This document shows, piece by piece, positions 1 through 7,151 of a DNA stretch of 22,167 bases. The stretch lies in IMG/VR virus record IMGVR_UViG_3300021376_003652, positions 1 through 22,167 of that record. One strand, 5' to 3'. The notes beneath the pieces were generated by a model. That model was not told where the DNA came from and ran no database searches. It saw only the letters and a list, made by a program, of their open reading frames with translations. Origin of the DNA: a virus. The number at the start of each line of letters is the position of its first letter. The stretch's first letter is position 1. A program made the translations under genes and the position numbers.

Positions 1-729
1 GGGTATCCCGACCCGCGAATTGCTGTTGGTCATTTCAGCCAAATCGTAATACTCGCAATATTCCGCATCGTGTTCATGAATCAAAAATTTAAGAACATCG
101 TCGGTTGTCCAATCGTAGATAATTTTCGCAAATCGCAACGGCAACGATTTGGGCAAAAGAAAAGGCACAACAATGTAGTTCTCGTGCAACTTCTGTACGC
201 ACGACCTGTATCTAACCATGGACTCGTTTGCCCTGACGCCGGTGATAAATGCGGTTCTTCCCCGTTTGCCCTGCATCGTGTAATAATCAACCAATTTGGG
301 ACACGGCTTTGATGGGTCTAAACCAAAATGTTCTGCGCGGATAGCCCAAGGAGGCATGTCCCTGACAAGCCTGCCGTCCTCCTGCCTTGCCTTAGACCAG
401 AGCAACACATATTCACGACGACCCAAAACCCAAACTTCTTGACCCGATGGAAGGCAGTACCACTCCATGTCAACCCAATCGTATTGACGAACTTTTTCAA
501 TAAAACGAATCACGGAGGGGCTGACCATTTCTTCGTCACGAAAAATAACTTTTACAGGACCCAAACCCCGTTCTTCGTGAATTTCTTTAGCCAAATATAA
601 AATGGCGGTGGAGTCTTTCCCACCCGAAAATTGAACACAAACAGTATCGAATGTGTCGTACACATGCCTGATTCGCTGTCTCGCTGCTTCGACACATGAT
701 GTATCAAGAAACAGCCGTTGCCGTGTCAC
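1..729 (-). CDS. PAPS-reductase-like PP-loop protein (partial, runs off left edge)
   Basis: An open frame of 243 codons reads leftward from a GTG at 727-729 to base 1 without a stop, so the C-terminus lies outside the window. Residues 35-41 are SGGKDST, the PP-loop that binds the pyrophosphate of ATP or PAPS in the adenine-nucleotide alpha-hydrolase fold. Later segments (GVRANES, then YDWTTDDV, then NSNSRVG near the edge) fit phosphoadenosine phosphosulfate reductase-like proteins, which are common in phages. Family knowledge allows sulfate reduction, sulfur transfer or DNA phosphorothioation (DndC-like); the sequence does not decide which. It starts one codon after the stop of the upstream gene in the same frame, so the two are probably translated in series. 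No strong ribosome site is visible, but the N-terminus fits the family well at this GTG. Confidence 0.85.
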   Translation of the reverse strand, partial: MTRQRLFLDTSCVEAARQRIRHVYDTFDTVCVQFSGGKDSTAILYLAKEIHEERGLGPVKVIFRDEEMVSPSVIRFIEKVRQYDWVDMEWYCLPSGQEVWVLGRREYVLLWSKARQEDGRLVRDMPPWAIRAEHFGLDPSKPCPKLVDYYTMQGKRGRTAFITGVRANESMVRYRSCVQKLHENYIVVPFLLPKSLPLRFAKIIYDWTTDDVLKFLIHEHDAEYCEYYDLAEMTNSNSRVGIP

Positions 730-732
730 GAT

Positions 733-1257
733 TTATTCGCTATCTAAAAAACTATAGGCGTTCTCTTCCGTGATTCCATCAAATGCCCATTTGCCGTCAA
801 GAGCAGACCAAAGAGCCTCATCAATACTTGTCGCATCAAGTTCGTATTCGGTCATAAGTTCTTTGTGTTGCGATATGGCTTTGCGGTAAAACTCAATCAT
901 GCTGAGTCTCTCGTCTGCTTTGTCGCTACCGGTCGCAATCATTCTTGATACTTCATCAAATTTTTGTTCTACGTAGTAGGTAAAGCGCTCAATTTTTTTC
1001 CTTCGCTCTTCAAATGATGCGTTTAACTCCATTGTTAGACGGATGCCTTCGTCCCCTAGGTGGCGATATTTTTCAATTGTTCGAGTTTCGGTGTCAAGAA
1101 TTTGTTCGCGTTGTCCATTCAAATTCTCTATGAGCAATTTGAGCGCCCTCTGCCATCGCCCCCAATTTTCGGGCAAAGAGAGATATGTTTTTTGGTCTCG
1201 GCTCGTTTTGTTTTTAACATCTTCGGCAACTAACCGAGCAAATGCGTCGTCGTTCAC
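733..1257 (-). CDS. Hypothetical helical phage protein
   Basis: 174 residues from a GTG start. The stop of the upstream nuclease gene (TAG) forms part of a TAGGAA ribosome-site-like sequence just before this GTG, which supports the start. The protein is charged and probably almost all helix: a long stretch from about residue 40 to 115 is rich in Glu, Arg, Lys and Leu and could form a coiled coil. There is no signal peptide, membrane segment or catalytic motif that I can name. Its N-terminal wording (AEDVKNKTS, then LPENWGRWQRAL) feels like a conserved hypothetical family in actinobacterial phages, but that is memory and not a search. It lies in a leftward operon with recombination genes on one side and a PP-loop protein on the other. 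Function unknown. Confidence 0.8.
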   Translation of the reverse strand: MNDDAFARLVAEDVKNKTSRDQKTYLSLPENWGRWQRALKLLIENLNGQREQILDTETRTIEKYRHLGDEGIRLTMELNASFEERRKKIERFTYYVEQKFDEVSRMIATGSDKADERLSMIEFYRKAISQHKELMTEYELDATSIDEALWSALDGKWAFDGITEENAYSFLDSE

Positions 1258-1263
1258 TTATTC

Positions 1264-2025
1264 CTACCTAGTCCATTCAGGGCATATGGTTTTAAAATAG
1301 CAGAAAGAACAGAGTTTACTTTTTTTTGTTTCAAAAATACCACTTTTGCAACGCTCGTCAATCTGTTTCCGTGTTTCAACAATAGTGGTTTTTGTGCGCT
1401 CTATATCTTGTTCGGTTGGGGTTTTGGCGAGTTTTGTGCTGTTGGCTATGTACAACAATTCCAAAGAATCAATTTTTTTATCAAACAACTCGCTTAGAAC
1501 CACCGCATATATAAGGAGTTGGTCAAACTTGTCATCCCGCCAATGTGGGGCTGGCACCTTGCCCGTCTTGTAGTCACCAATAACGATTGAATTTTCGTCT
1601 TTTTTGTTCCATCGGTCAACAAAACCCTTGATTCTGACCCCGTCAACCAATGCATCAAGTTCTGTTTCTATCCCGTCAAATTGCATGGATAAGACATCTT
1701 CCATGTTCATCAGATTTTCAAGACACTTCCAAGCCCTCAACCTGAAAAAGTGGACATTGCTGGGATATTTTCTGTAAACAGTTTGAACATCCTCCACATA
1801 ATCTTGCCAAATCAAACGAAAAAATTCTTTCATTGCGGGAACAGTTCTTTCGTTTTGTTCCAAACGATAAAAATTTTCGAGAACGGAGTGGACATAATTG
1901 CCCAACAAAGTATGTTCTGTCGGGGGTTCTTTTATCCCGTCAATCCGAGAGAGTTTGTATTTGTAGGGACATTGATGAAATGTCGCAATAGAGGATGGGG
2001 ACAAATAATCGGGGGCATTCAGCAA
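1264..2025 (-). CDS. RecB/Cas4-like PD-(D/E)XK nuclease with Fe-S cysteines
   Basis: 253 residues. The N-terminus has the LSPSSIATFHQCP element with Cys19. A GNYVHSVLE helix near residues 42-50 supplies the His of RecB-family nucleases. GFVDR followed by DYKTGK gives the core D...D-x-K metal site, and QLLIYA is the usual Q-containing helix. The C-terminus has Cys239, Cys242 and Cys248. With Cys19 these match the four-cysteine 4Fe-4S arrangement of Cas4/AddB-type nucleases. The likely role is a 5'-3' or end-processing exonuclease feeding single strands to the adjacent Rad52-like annealing protein, a pairing analogous to lambda Exo/Beta. The start is TTG, four bases after the upstream stop, with no strong ribosome site, so the start is less certain than the function. 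Confidence 0.88.
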   Translation of the reverse strand: MLNAPDYLSPSSIATFHQCPYKYKLSRIDGIKEPPTEHTLLGNYVHSVLENFYRLEQNERTVPAMKEFFRLIWQDYVEDVQTVYRKYPSNVHFFRLRAWKCLENLMNMEDVLSMQFDGIETELDALVDGVRIKGFVDRWNKKDENSIVIGDYKTGKVPAPHWRDDKFDQLLIYAVVLSELFDKKIDSLELLYIANSTKLAKTPTEQDIERTKTTIVETRKQIDERCKSGIFETKKSKLCSFCYFKTICPEWTR

Positions 2026-2029
2026 TTTT

Positions 2030-2743
2030 CTAATCCAAATCTTTTCTTGGAGGCATTTCTTTTTTGGTCAATGGCTTGGTTGGTGTATCCACAACCACCG
2101 AGCCCTCAAAATTTAAACGGACTATTTCCGACATGATGACTTCAAGTTCTTCGTCATTCATTTTTGACAAAGGCTTTGATGCGCCCCCACTGTACTCTGA
2201 CCAAAATTTTTTCACATTTTGTTTTTTGTCGTCGTTCAACGCTTCAAACAATTCCTTGACTTGAAAATATCTTGGCGAACTAACTTCTTGGGGCTGTTGG
2301 GGTTGCGTATTTGCGCTTGCTTCAATTACATTTTCAATCTCAATAGCCTCTTCACTGCGAGCAAGATAAAGACCAACACCAAAAGATTGGGCAGCCTTTT
2401 TCAGGGCGTCAGAAATTGCGCCTTTAAATTCGTCGCCAAGGTCAACAATCCCGCCCTGTTTGTTGCGTTTAATTTTTTGCCCCCCGAAACCATCACGCGA
2501 AACACCCAATTTGTTTTCCGGGCAATAGTCAATACGCACATGCGCCACGACAAACTCGGGGTCTGTGACATCTCGCTGACAAAGCAAAATTTTGAACGAC
2601 CAATTTTCCACTCCAAGCACCTTGTTCAATCGGTTAATGACTTCGCCGACAGGAATGTAGGTTAAATTAACCCCACCCTTATTGATGGACTTTTCCATCT
2701 CCTGAGGAAATGGCTCGGATAACTGTTGGTATATATTGCTCAT
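2030..2743 (-). CDS. Rad52-like single-strand annealing protein
   Basis: 237 residues. Residues 5-128 resemble the Rad52/Sak DNA-annealing core: YIPVGEVINRLNKVLG followed by a Trp, then beta strands, then GDEFKGAISDALKKAAQSFG and VGLYL (103-127), the helix typical of Rad52/22-type proteins. Residues about 130-160 are a Gln/Pro/Ser linker and the C-terminal part is helical and charged, probably for partner binding or oligomerisation. The expected role is annealing complementary single strands in phage recombination and replication. The ATG overlaps the stop of the upstream gene as ATGA, indicating translational coupling, and the RecB-like nuclease follows four bases downstream, so exonuclease and annealing protein form one module. 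Confidence 0.85.
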   Translation of the reverse strand: MSNIYQQLSEPFPQEMEKSINKGGVNLTYIPVGEVINRLNKVLGVENWSFKILLCQRDVTDPEFVVAHVRIDYCPENKLGVSRDGFGGQKIKRNKQGGIVDLGDEFKGAISDALKKAAQSFGVGLYLARSEEAIEIENVIEASANTQPQQPQEVSSPRYFQVKELFEALNDDKKQNVKKFWSEYSGGASKPLSKMNDEELEVIMSEIVRLNFEGSVVVDTPTKPLTKKEMPPRKDLD

Positions 2744-3261
2744 TTTGTATCAACCTTTCTAATCATGATGCTTGTTTTAACCTCTCCGACTTCGCAGTAT
2801 TGGTCTGCGTTGATGCCTAATTTTGACAACTCTTTGACTCGCCAGTACGAAGGCTGTAGATAATCAAGAAGTTTTACCGCAATTTCTTGGGATGACATTA
2901 CAACCTCGCCCGTGTCCATGTCAATGGACAACTCACCCAAACGCCTCAAAACCTCCTCGGCGATTTGTTGATGTTGCCAACCCTTTCTGTCGGTAGCAAA
3001 TTTTTTTTCGACCACCTGACCATTTGACGCTTTGCACTCATAGTCGGGCAATAAACCGATGATTGAATTTTGATAATCGGTAAATAGAAGACCAATTTCG
3101 TTCTTGATGGCGTGAAGCGTGACCAAGGCGTCAAGCGCAACCTGAACATCATTGGTTTCAACCACCGTTTTCAGATTTTTGTCCAAGTCCATAAGCGACT
3201 TGCGAAACAAAGTTATTGGAGACAAAACATTCGGCTGTACAGATTTGTCGGGAACCATCAT
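2740..3261 (-). CDS. Hypothetical protein upstream of the annealing protein
   Basis: 173 residues starting at an ATG-ATG pair, with a good GAGGT ribosome site 8-10 bases upstream in the AT-rich gap at 3262-3321. The stop overlaps the ATG of the Rad52-like gene (ATGA). The first half looks helical (about residues 15-65) and the second half carries a GWQHQQIAEEVLRRLGEL helix and a C-terminal beta-like tail. I see no catalytic motif, membrane segment or zinc site. The coupling suggests an accessory role in recombination or replication, for example a nuclease modulator, but this is inference from position only. Confidence 0.8.
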   Translation of the reverse strand: MMVPDKSVQPNVLSPITLFRKSLMDLDKNLKTVVETNDVQVALDALVTLHAIKNEIGLLFTDYQNSIIGLLPDYECKASNGQVVEKKFATDRKGWQHQQIAEEVLRRLGELSIDMDTGEVVMSSQEIAVKLLDYLQPSYWRVKELSKLGINADQYCEVGEVKTSIMIRKVDTK

Positions 3262-3321
3262 GGCGTTTACCTCAATTTTAATTAAATTAGTTAACTAGGT
3301 TATTTTTGGGATTATTCTTGG
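3262..3321 (-). promoter_or_regulatory. AT-rich leader of the recombination genes
   Basis: A 60-base AT-rich gap between the terminase stop and the next leftward gene. Read leftward it contains an interrupted palindrome TAACCTAGTTA, an AATTTAATTAAAATT tract that is nearly its own reverse complement, and then the GAGGT ribosome site of the 173-residue gene. It could hold a promoter or operator for the recombination genes, but no convincing -35/-10 pair is visible. The adjacent genes may simply be co-transcribed with the terminase gene. Confidence 0.25.
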
Positions 3322-4626
3322 CTAGACAATGATACTAACACGCCCCCTTTGGGGCAACCCTAGACCAGTAAGAAAAACAAAGGCACCCACCGCTGAGTCA
3401 ACTTGGTCATCATGGTCGCACGCTTCGGGAAAAGAAGCAAATTCATCCAACCAATCGGTAACCCAAGAACCCCTGACCAAACGAACATTGCCGTTTGCGA
3501 CAGCCGCAGCGAACGGTCTTGCCCTTGTTTCTTTATCCCCCGTAGGACGCACCCCCTGTAAATCCCAACCCGGTACGACATATCTTGCATATTGGTCAAT
3601 TAAGGCTTTGCCTGAAGACCCAGGTTCTTGCTCCATACGAATTGCGATATTTTGCCCATCCTCCTGAGCGGTTCTTGCAATAAAAGCCTCAACTTTGTCG
3701 CCTTTTGCCCTTATTTTACGAACATCCATAATGTAGGCAATACCGGCGTCAAAAACCATCAATGTACCCACCGTCCAGTCGGGATTCGGGTTACTCGGGG
3801 AGGGCTCAGTAGCAGCCAAGTCCCAATATCTGACCGCTCTAGCGGCGCTTGTGATTTGGGGGACTTCCGTATGGTCAATGATTGGAAAATCTGCCCTGTC
3901 AAAAAGTGAACCGAGAGTGGTAGCCCACCAATCGCCAAGTTCAAGTCTTCTTCTTTCCAGGGGGTCAAGAGCGGAAAGCGCCTGTCTATATGAAATTGCG
4001 TCAATCCCCGGATTGTCCGTGAGGAACGAGGGAACGAAAATACGTTTTTCTTGTTTGCCCTCAACTATGAATCTTTGTCGAACCCAATTGGGGGCGGGGT
4101 TGGAGGCGGCACGCATACGCAAAGGGACTTTTGAGAGTTCGCCTTGAGCAGGGCGACGAAGACGAGAAAACAGATACCGATAATCGGACTCCCTAATTTC
4201 TGTTACTTCGTCCATCCCAATGAATTGAAATTCGGAACCCTTATAACGTAAATAGTCGTTGGTGTTGTTTAAATAACCGAAAGAAACCCGCGCACCCGAG
4301 GGAAATGTGGCAACATAACTGTTCGCATTCCAATGAATCTCGTCAAAACCCGATATCCACACACGAAAACGGTCCATCAAGGCGCCGGGAAGCGCTAAGT
4401 CGGCGTATGTTCGACGGAACAAAATAGCCGAATAATTTGGGACATCCACATATTGAAGTGACGCCATAAGCAAAGCCGAAGATTTGCCTCCGCCCGCAGC
4501 GCCTCCGAATAGCGCTTCAAGAGCGTATGTTCTTAGAAAAACTTTTTGGGTCGTGGAAGGTTCTTCGGGGCAAAATAACGGATGTTTGGGCTGTAAAAAT
4601 TCGTAAACAGATTTCCAGTCAGTCAT
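3322..4626 (-). CDS. terL: Terminase large subunit (packaging ATPase-nuclease)
   Basis: 434 residues from the ATG at 4624-4626, which is preceded by GTGGAAACC; a GTG nine bases earlier is an alternative start without a better ribosome site. The ATPase half has a Walker A GGAAGGGKSS (Lys48), a Walker B FQFIGMDE (Asp139, Glu140) and the coupling SNP motif near residue 175. The nuclease half has RYWDLAATE (Asp269) and ends with HDDQVDSAVGA (Asp406, Asp407, Asp410), the acidic residues of the RNase H-like nuclease. The length is normal for the family. It cuts concatemeric DNA and drives it into the prohead through the portal. It is on the opposite strand from the portal gene and heads the leftward recombination gene set, which is unusual. 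Confidence 0.95.
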   Translation of the reverse strand: MTDWKSVYEFLQPKHPLFCPEEPSTTQKVFLRTYALEALFGGAAGGGKSSALLMASLQYVDVPNYSAILFRRTYADLALPGALMDRFRVWISGFDEIHWNANSYVATFPSGARVSFGYLNNTNDYLRYKGSEFQFIGMDEVTEIRESDYRYLFSRLRRPAQGELSKVPLRMRAASNPAPNWVRQRFIVEGKQEKRIFVPSFLTDNPGIDAISYRQALSALDPLERRRLELGDWWATTLGSLFDRADFPIIDHTEVPQITSAARAVRYWDLAATEPSPSNPNPDWTVGTLMVFDAGIAYIMDVRKIRAKGDKVEAFIARTAQEDGQNIAIRMEQEPGSSGKALIDQYARYVVPGWDLQGVRPTGDKETRARPFAAAVANGNVRLVRGSWVTDWLDEFASFPEACDHDDQVDSAVGAFVFLTGLGLPQRGRVSIIV

Positions 4627-4635
4627 GGTTTCCAC

Positions 4636-4699
4636 AATCTTGTGAGTAGCAATAAGGTACTATAGTTTGAGTCTCACTTTTGCTAGGGTTATGGGCTAG
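4636..4699. promoter_or_regulatory. Divergent promoter region between terL and the portal operon
   Basis: The gap lies between two divergently read gene sets. Its centre is the palindrome ACTATAGT (4659-4666), which gives a TATAGT -10-like hexamer on each strand. On the plus strand TTGTGA (4640-4645) stands 15 bases ahead of it, a weak -35. No clear -35 is seen on the minus strand. GTGAG (4642-4646) and CTCAC (4672-4676) form a small inverted repeat flanking the -10 palindrome, which could be an operator. Position supports promoter function; the motifs are weak. Confidence 0.35.
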
Positions 4700-4876
4700 A
4701 TGGACAAATTTTTGAAAATCAAAAAATATTTGACCCGACAATTTATGGCAAACTGTTTGATGGTTTTGTTCATTTTGGGGACGACGGTGGGTGCAAGTCT
4801 CATATTTCTGCCCGCTGGATTGGTGGTTGGGGGTCTTACTTGCGGAATCTTCGGATATTTGTTGGGGTCTGAATAA
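4700..4876 (+). CDS. Small two-helix membrane protein upstream of portal
   Basis: A 58-residue frame. A basic N-terminus (Lys4, Lys7, Lys9, Lys10, Arg14) is followed by one long hydrophobic region from about residue 18 to 56 with a Pro near residue 39, best read as two membrane helices or a helical hairpin. Its TAA shares one base with the ATG of the portal gene (TAATG at 4874-4878), so the two are translationally coupled. This overlap and the sensible membrane topology make it a real gene despite its size. Small membrane proteins beside packaging genes occur in phages, but I cannot assign a function; holin-like or envelope-related roles are possible. Confidence 0.7.
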   Translation: MDKFLKIKKYLTRQFMANCLMVLFILGTTVGASLIFLPAGLVVGGLTCGIFGYLLGSE

Positions 4877-7077
4877 TGTCTTGGAATAGTAATTTTAACA
4901 ACAAAGACCTAAAGAGCGTTGAGGAAAAATCAATTCTCAATGCTGGCGCTCCAATTGCTTTTGATGCCGGTCGCACGGGCAAACCCTATAGAGATGGTTG
5001 GGATATTGAACGTGCTTATCGAGAAGGAAGCCAAAAAGTTACTTGGGTGTTTAGGTGTATTGACGCCATCGCTGGGAATCAAGCAAAACTTCCGATTCTT
5101 CTCAGAAAAGACAACGACCAACGCGGCGAGATTATAAAAACCGACCGCCCAATTTTGGAATTACTTAATTCAAAATCCAACATGGGGGAAAATTCTTTCA
5201 TATTCCGTTACAGGCTTTCGTCGCAACTTTTGATGAGTTCACGAGGCGCATTCATAGAAAAAGTCAAAGGAAGAGATGGAAGAATAATCGCCCTCCACCT
5301 CCTCCCGCCACAACACACATCGCCGATACCTGACGCACGGAAATTTGTTTCAGGATACGAAGTTGATTTGCGGAACGGAACGAAAGTTTATTTAAAGCCA
5401 GAAGATGTTTGTTGGATTAGGCGACCCCACCCCCTTGACCCATACCTTTCGATTACTCCAATGGAATCAGCAGGAATTGCTATTGAATTGGAAAATCTTG
5501 CCAAACTTTACAACCGCAACTATTTGCTGAACGATGGGCGACCCGGCGGATTGCTTGTCGTTCGTGGGGAGATGGAGGAAGACGACAAACAGGAACTCAA
5601 GGCTCGTTTTCGAGGTAATCTTTCTCGCACCGGCTACACAAGCGTTATTGCTTCAACCGATGGCGTTGATTATGTCGATACATCTGCTTCACCCCGTGAT
5701 GCCGCATACATACAATTACGGCAAATTCAAAAAGAAGAAATTCTTTCGGCATTCGGCGTTCCCGAATCAGTTATAGGCAACGCATCGGGCAGAACATTTA
5801 GTAATGCGTCCGAAGAATTACGTGTTTTTTGGATGGAAACAATGACCCCACATCTTCATCAAATTAGCCGAGCGCTTGATGAACTTGACGATAAATATTA
5901 TGTTGATTTTGACGTATCTCAAATCCCGATTCTGATTCTCGCCAAACAAGAGCGTGAGCGATACACGATGGACGAATTTCAGCAGGGTTTGATTTCCCTG
6001 AACGAATACCGCGAGACAACAGGCAGGAAAAAAGTTGAATCCGAACTTGCTGATTCGCTTCTTTCCAACCCGAACCTTACCCCCATTGCCAATACCGAGA
6101 AACCTTTCAAACCCGAACAGCAACAGCCAGTTGACATGGTGGGTGTTGACCAAGGCGCTCCCGCCGGTGGTTTGCCCCCGATGGAGGGCGCTGTTGAAAT
6201 GCCTCAACCCGCACCTCCGGCACCAATCCCCGTTCCCGAAGGGGAAGCGCAAGCCCCCGCAACGACGGCGATTACGCCAGAGGAGCAACTAAGTGCGTTT
6301 GAAAGCGTCCAAGAGCAAATGCAACAAAAGTTCATGGAGGAAATCGAAAACAAGGCTGACTCCGATACGGATAGATGGACGGAGATTCTTGATAGGGCTT
6401 TGGAGCGTCTTTTTGAGAGACAGCAACGTGTTGTCACGGAAAAAGCATTTGGTAAAAAATCCCTAAAAGCACTTTCTTCTGGCGTTTTGACTGCGGAGAT
6501 GTTTTTTGATACAGAAGTTTGGAATAAGCAGTTAAGCGACGACATCAAGCCGGTGATTGTCGCAATCTGCAACGAAGCAAAAGATTATGTTTCTTCAAAA
6601 ACCAATTCGCCCGCCGAAATTGATGAGGATGAGTTGAAACAATTAACCGAAGAGCAGATTGCAAGAATGCAACAGGCAAATCAGACAACCCTTGAAGAAA
6701 TACAATCTGCGGTGCTCGTTGCGCTTGCATCTGGTGACGACGAAGACAAATCGGCGCTTTTGAGGCTCGCCCTTGTCGCCATTTTTATTAATTTGCTTCG
6801 CAAGCGCCGACGCGCCATGGCGGAGCATGAAGCACAAACAGCATTCAATTCTGGCGTCTATCTTGCGGGAAAGGATTCTGGTGGCTTGACCAAAACATGG
6901 ACAACCCGTCGGGATTCTAAAGTTCGTACCGCACACCAATTTTTGGACGGGAAAACAGTAGATTTCGGTGAGGGTTTCGCCGTGGGTGGAGCACTGCTTC
7001 GATTTCCGGGCGACCCGATTGCGCCCCCGTCGTTAACTTATAACTGTCGTTGCCGTCTGCGATTCAGATTTGAGTAA
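4876..7077 (+). CDS. Portal protein fused to a MuF-like head morphogenesis domain
   Basis: 733 residues. Residues about 45-395 match the HK97-type portal family: TWVFRCIDAIAGNQAKLP near the N-terminus, LLPPQHTSPIPD, then EEILSAFGVPESVIGN followed by a FSNASEE segment and a long C-terminal stem helix. A Pro/Gln/Ala-rich linker spans about 405-480. The remainder is largely helical and ends in a Mu gpF/SPP1 gp7-like domain: TWTTRRDSKVRTAHQFLDG (about 675-693), FPGDP (710-714) and a final Cys724-Arg-Cys726. The portal forms the dodecameric DNA channel docked to the terminase; MuF domains normally belong to a separate minor head protein, so this is a natural fusion roughly equal to both genes. It is coupled to the upstream small membrane gene by TAATG. 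Confidence 0.92.
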   Translation: MSWNSNFNNKDLKSVEEKSILNAGAPIAFDAGRTGKPYRDGWDIERAYREGSQKVTWVFRCIDAIAGNQAKLPILLRKDNDQRGEIIKTDRPILELLNSKSNMGENSFIFRYRLSSQLLMSSRGAFIEKVKGRDGRIIALHLLPPQHTSPIPDARKFVSGYEVDLRNGTKVYLKPEDVCWIRRPHPLDPYLSITPMESAGIAIELENLAKLYNRNYLLNDGRPGGLLVVRGEMEEDDKQELKARFRGNLSRTGYTSVIASTDGVDYVDTSASPRDAAYIQLRQIQKEEILSAFGVPESVIGNASGRTFSNASEELRVFWMETMTPHLHQISRALDELDDKYYVDFDVSQIPILILAKQERERYTMDEFQQGLISLNEYRETTGRKKVESELADSLLSNPNLTPIANTEKPFKPEQQQPVDMVGVDQGAPAGGLPPMEGAVEMPQPAPPAPIPVPEGEAQAPATTAITPEEQLSAFESVQEQMQQKFMEEIENKADSDTDRWTEILDRALERLFERQQRVVTEKAFGKKSLKALSSGVLTAEMFFDTEVWNKQLSDDIKPVIVAICNEAKDYVSSKTNSPAEIDEDELKQLTEEQIARMQQANQTTLEEIQSAVLVALASGDDEDKSALLRLALVAIFINLLRKRRRAMAEHEAQTAFNSGVYLAGKDSGGLTKTWTTRRDSKVRTAHQFLDGKTVDFGEGFAVGGALLRFPGDPIAPPSLTYNCRCRLRFRFE

Positions 7078-7078
7078 G

Positions 7079-7108
7079 TTTCAGTAAAGTCAAAAGACTT
7101 TACTGAAA
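7079..7108 (+). repeat. Perfect 13-bp inverted repeat (mRNA hairpin after the portal gene)
   Basis: TTTCAGTAAAGTC (7079-7091) and GACTTTACTGAAA (7096-7108) pair perfectly around an AAAA loop, starting two bases after the portal stop. No T-run follows, so it is not a standard intrinsic terminator. It may act as an attenuator, an RNA-processing or stability element, or an operator. It separates portal from protease, where expression levels usually need to differ. Confidence 0.85.
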
Positions 7109-7151
7109 GTGTTGCATTATTAATGATGTAAATAGTTTAAAGTTGTAGGGT
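7109..7151 (+). promoter_or_regulatory. Possible promoter/leader before the prohead protease gene
   Basis: An AT-rich stretch after the hairpin. TTGCAT (7112-7117) stands 18 bases before TTTAAA (7136-7141), a weak -35/-10-like pair, and TAGGGT lies immediately before the ATG at 7152, closer than an ideal ribosome site. Together with the hairpin this could reset transcription for the protease gene, but neither hexamer is a strong match. Confidence 0.2.

Noticed and set aside
727-735. Possible fusion or read-through of the 174-residue protein into the PP-loop protein, which share a frame
   Set aside because: A clean TAA separates them and a GTG follows one codon later with a family-typical N-terminus, so two genes are more likely.
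5818-6288. A 156-codon minus-strand open frame inside the portal gene
   Set aside because: It mirrors the Pro/Gln-rich portal linker, with odd composition and no family likeness; the portal frame has clear domain evidence.
7079-7108. Standard intrinsic terminator
   Set aside because: The stem is AT-rich and no T-run follows, so it is recorded only as a hairpin.
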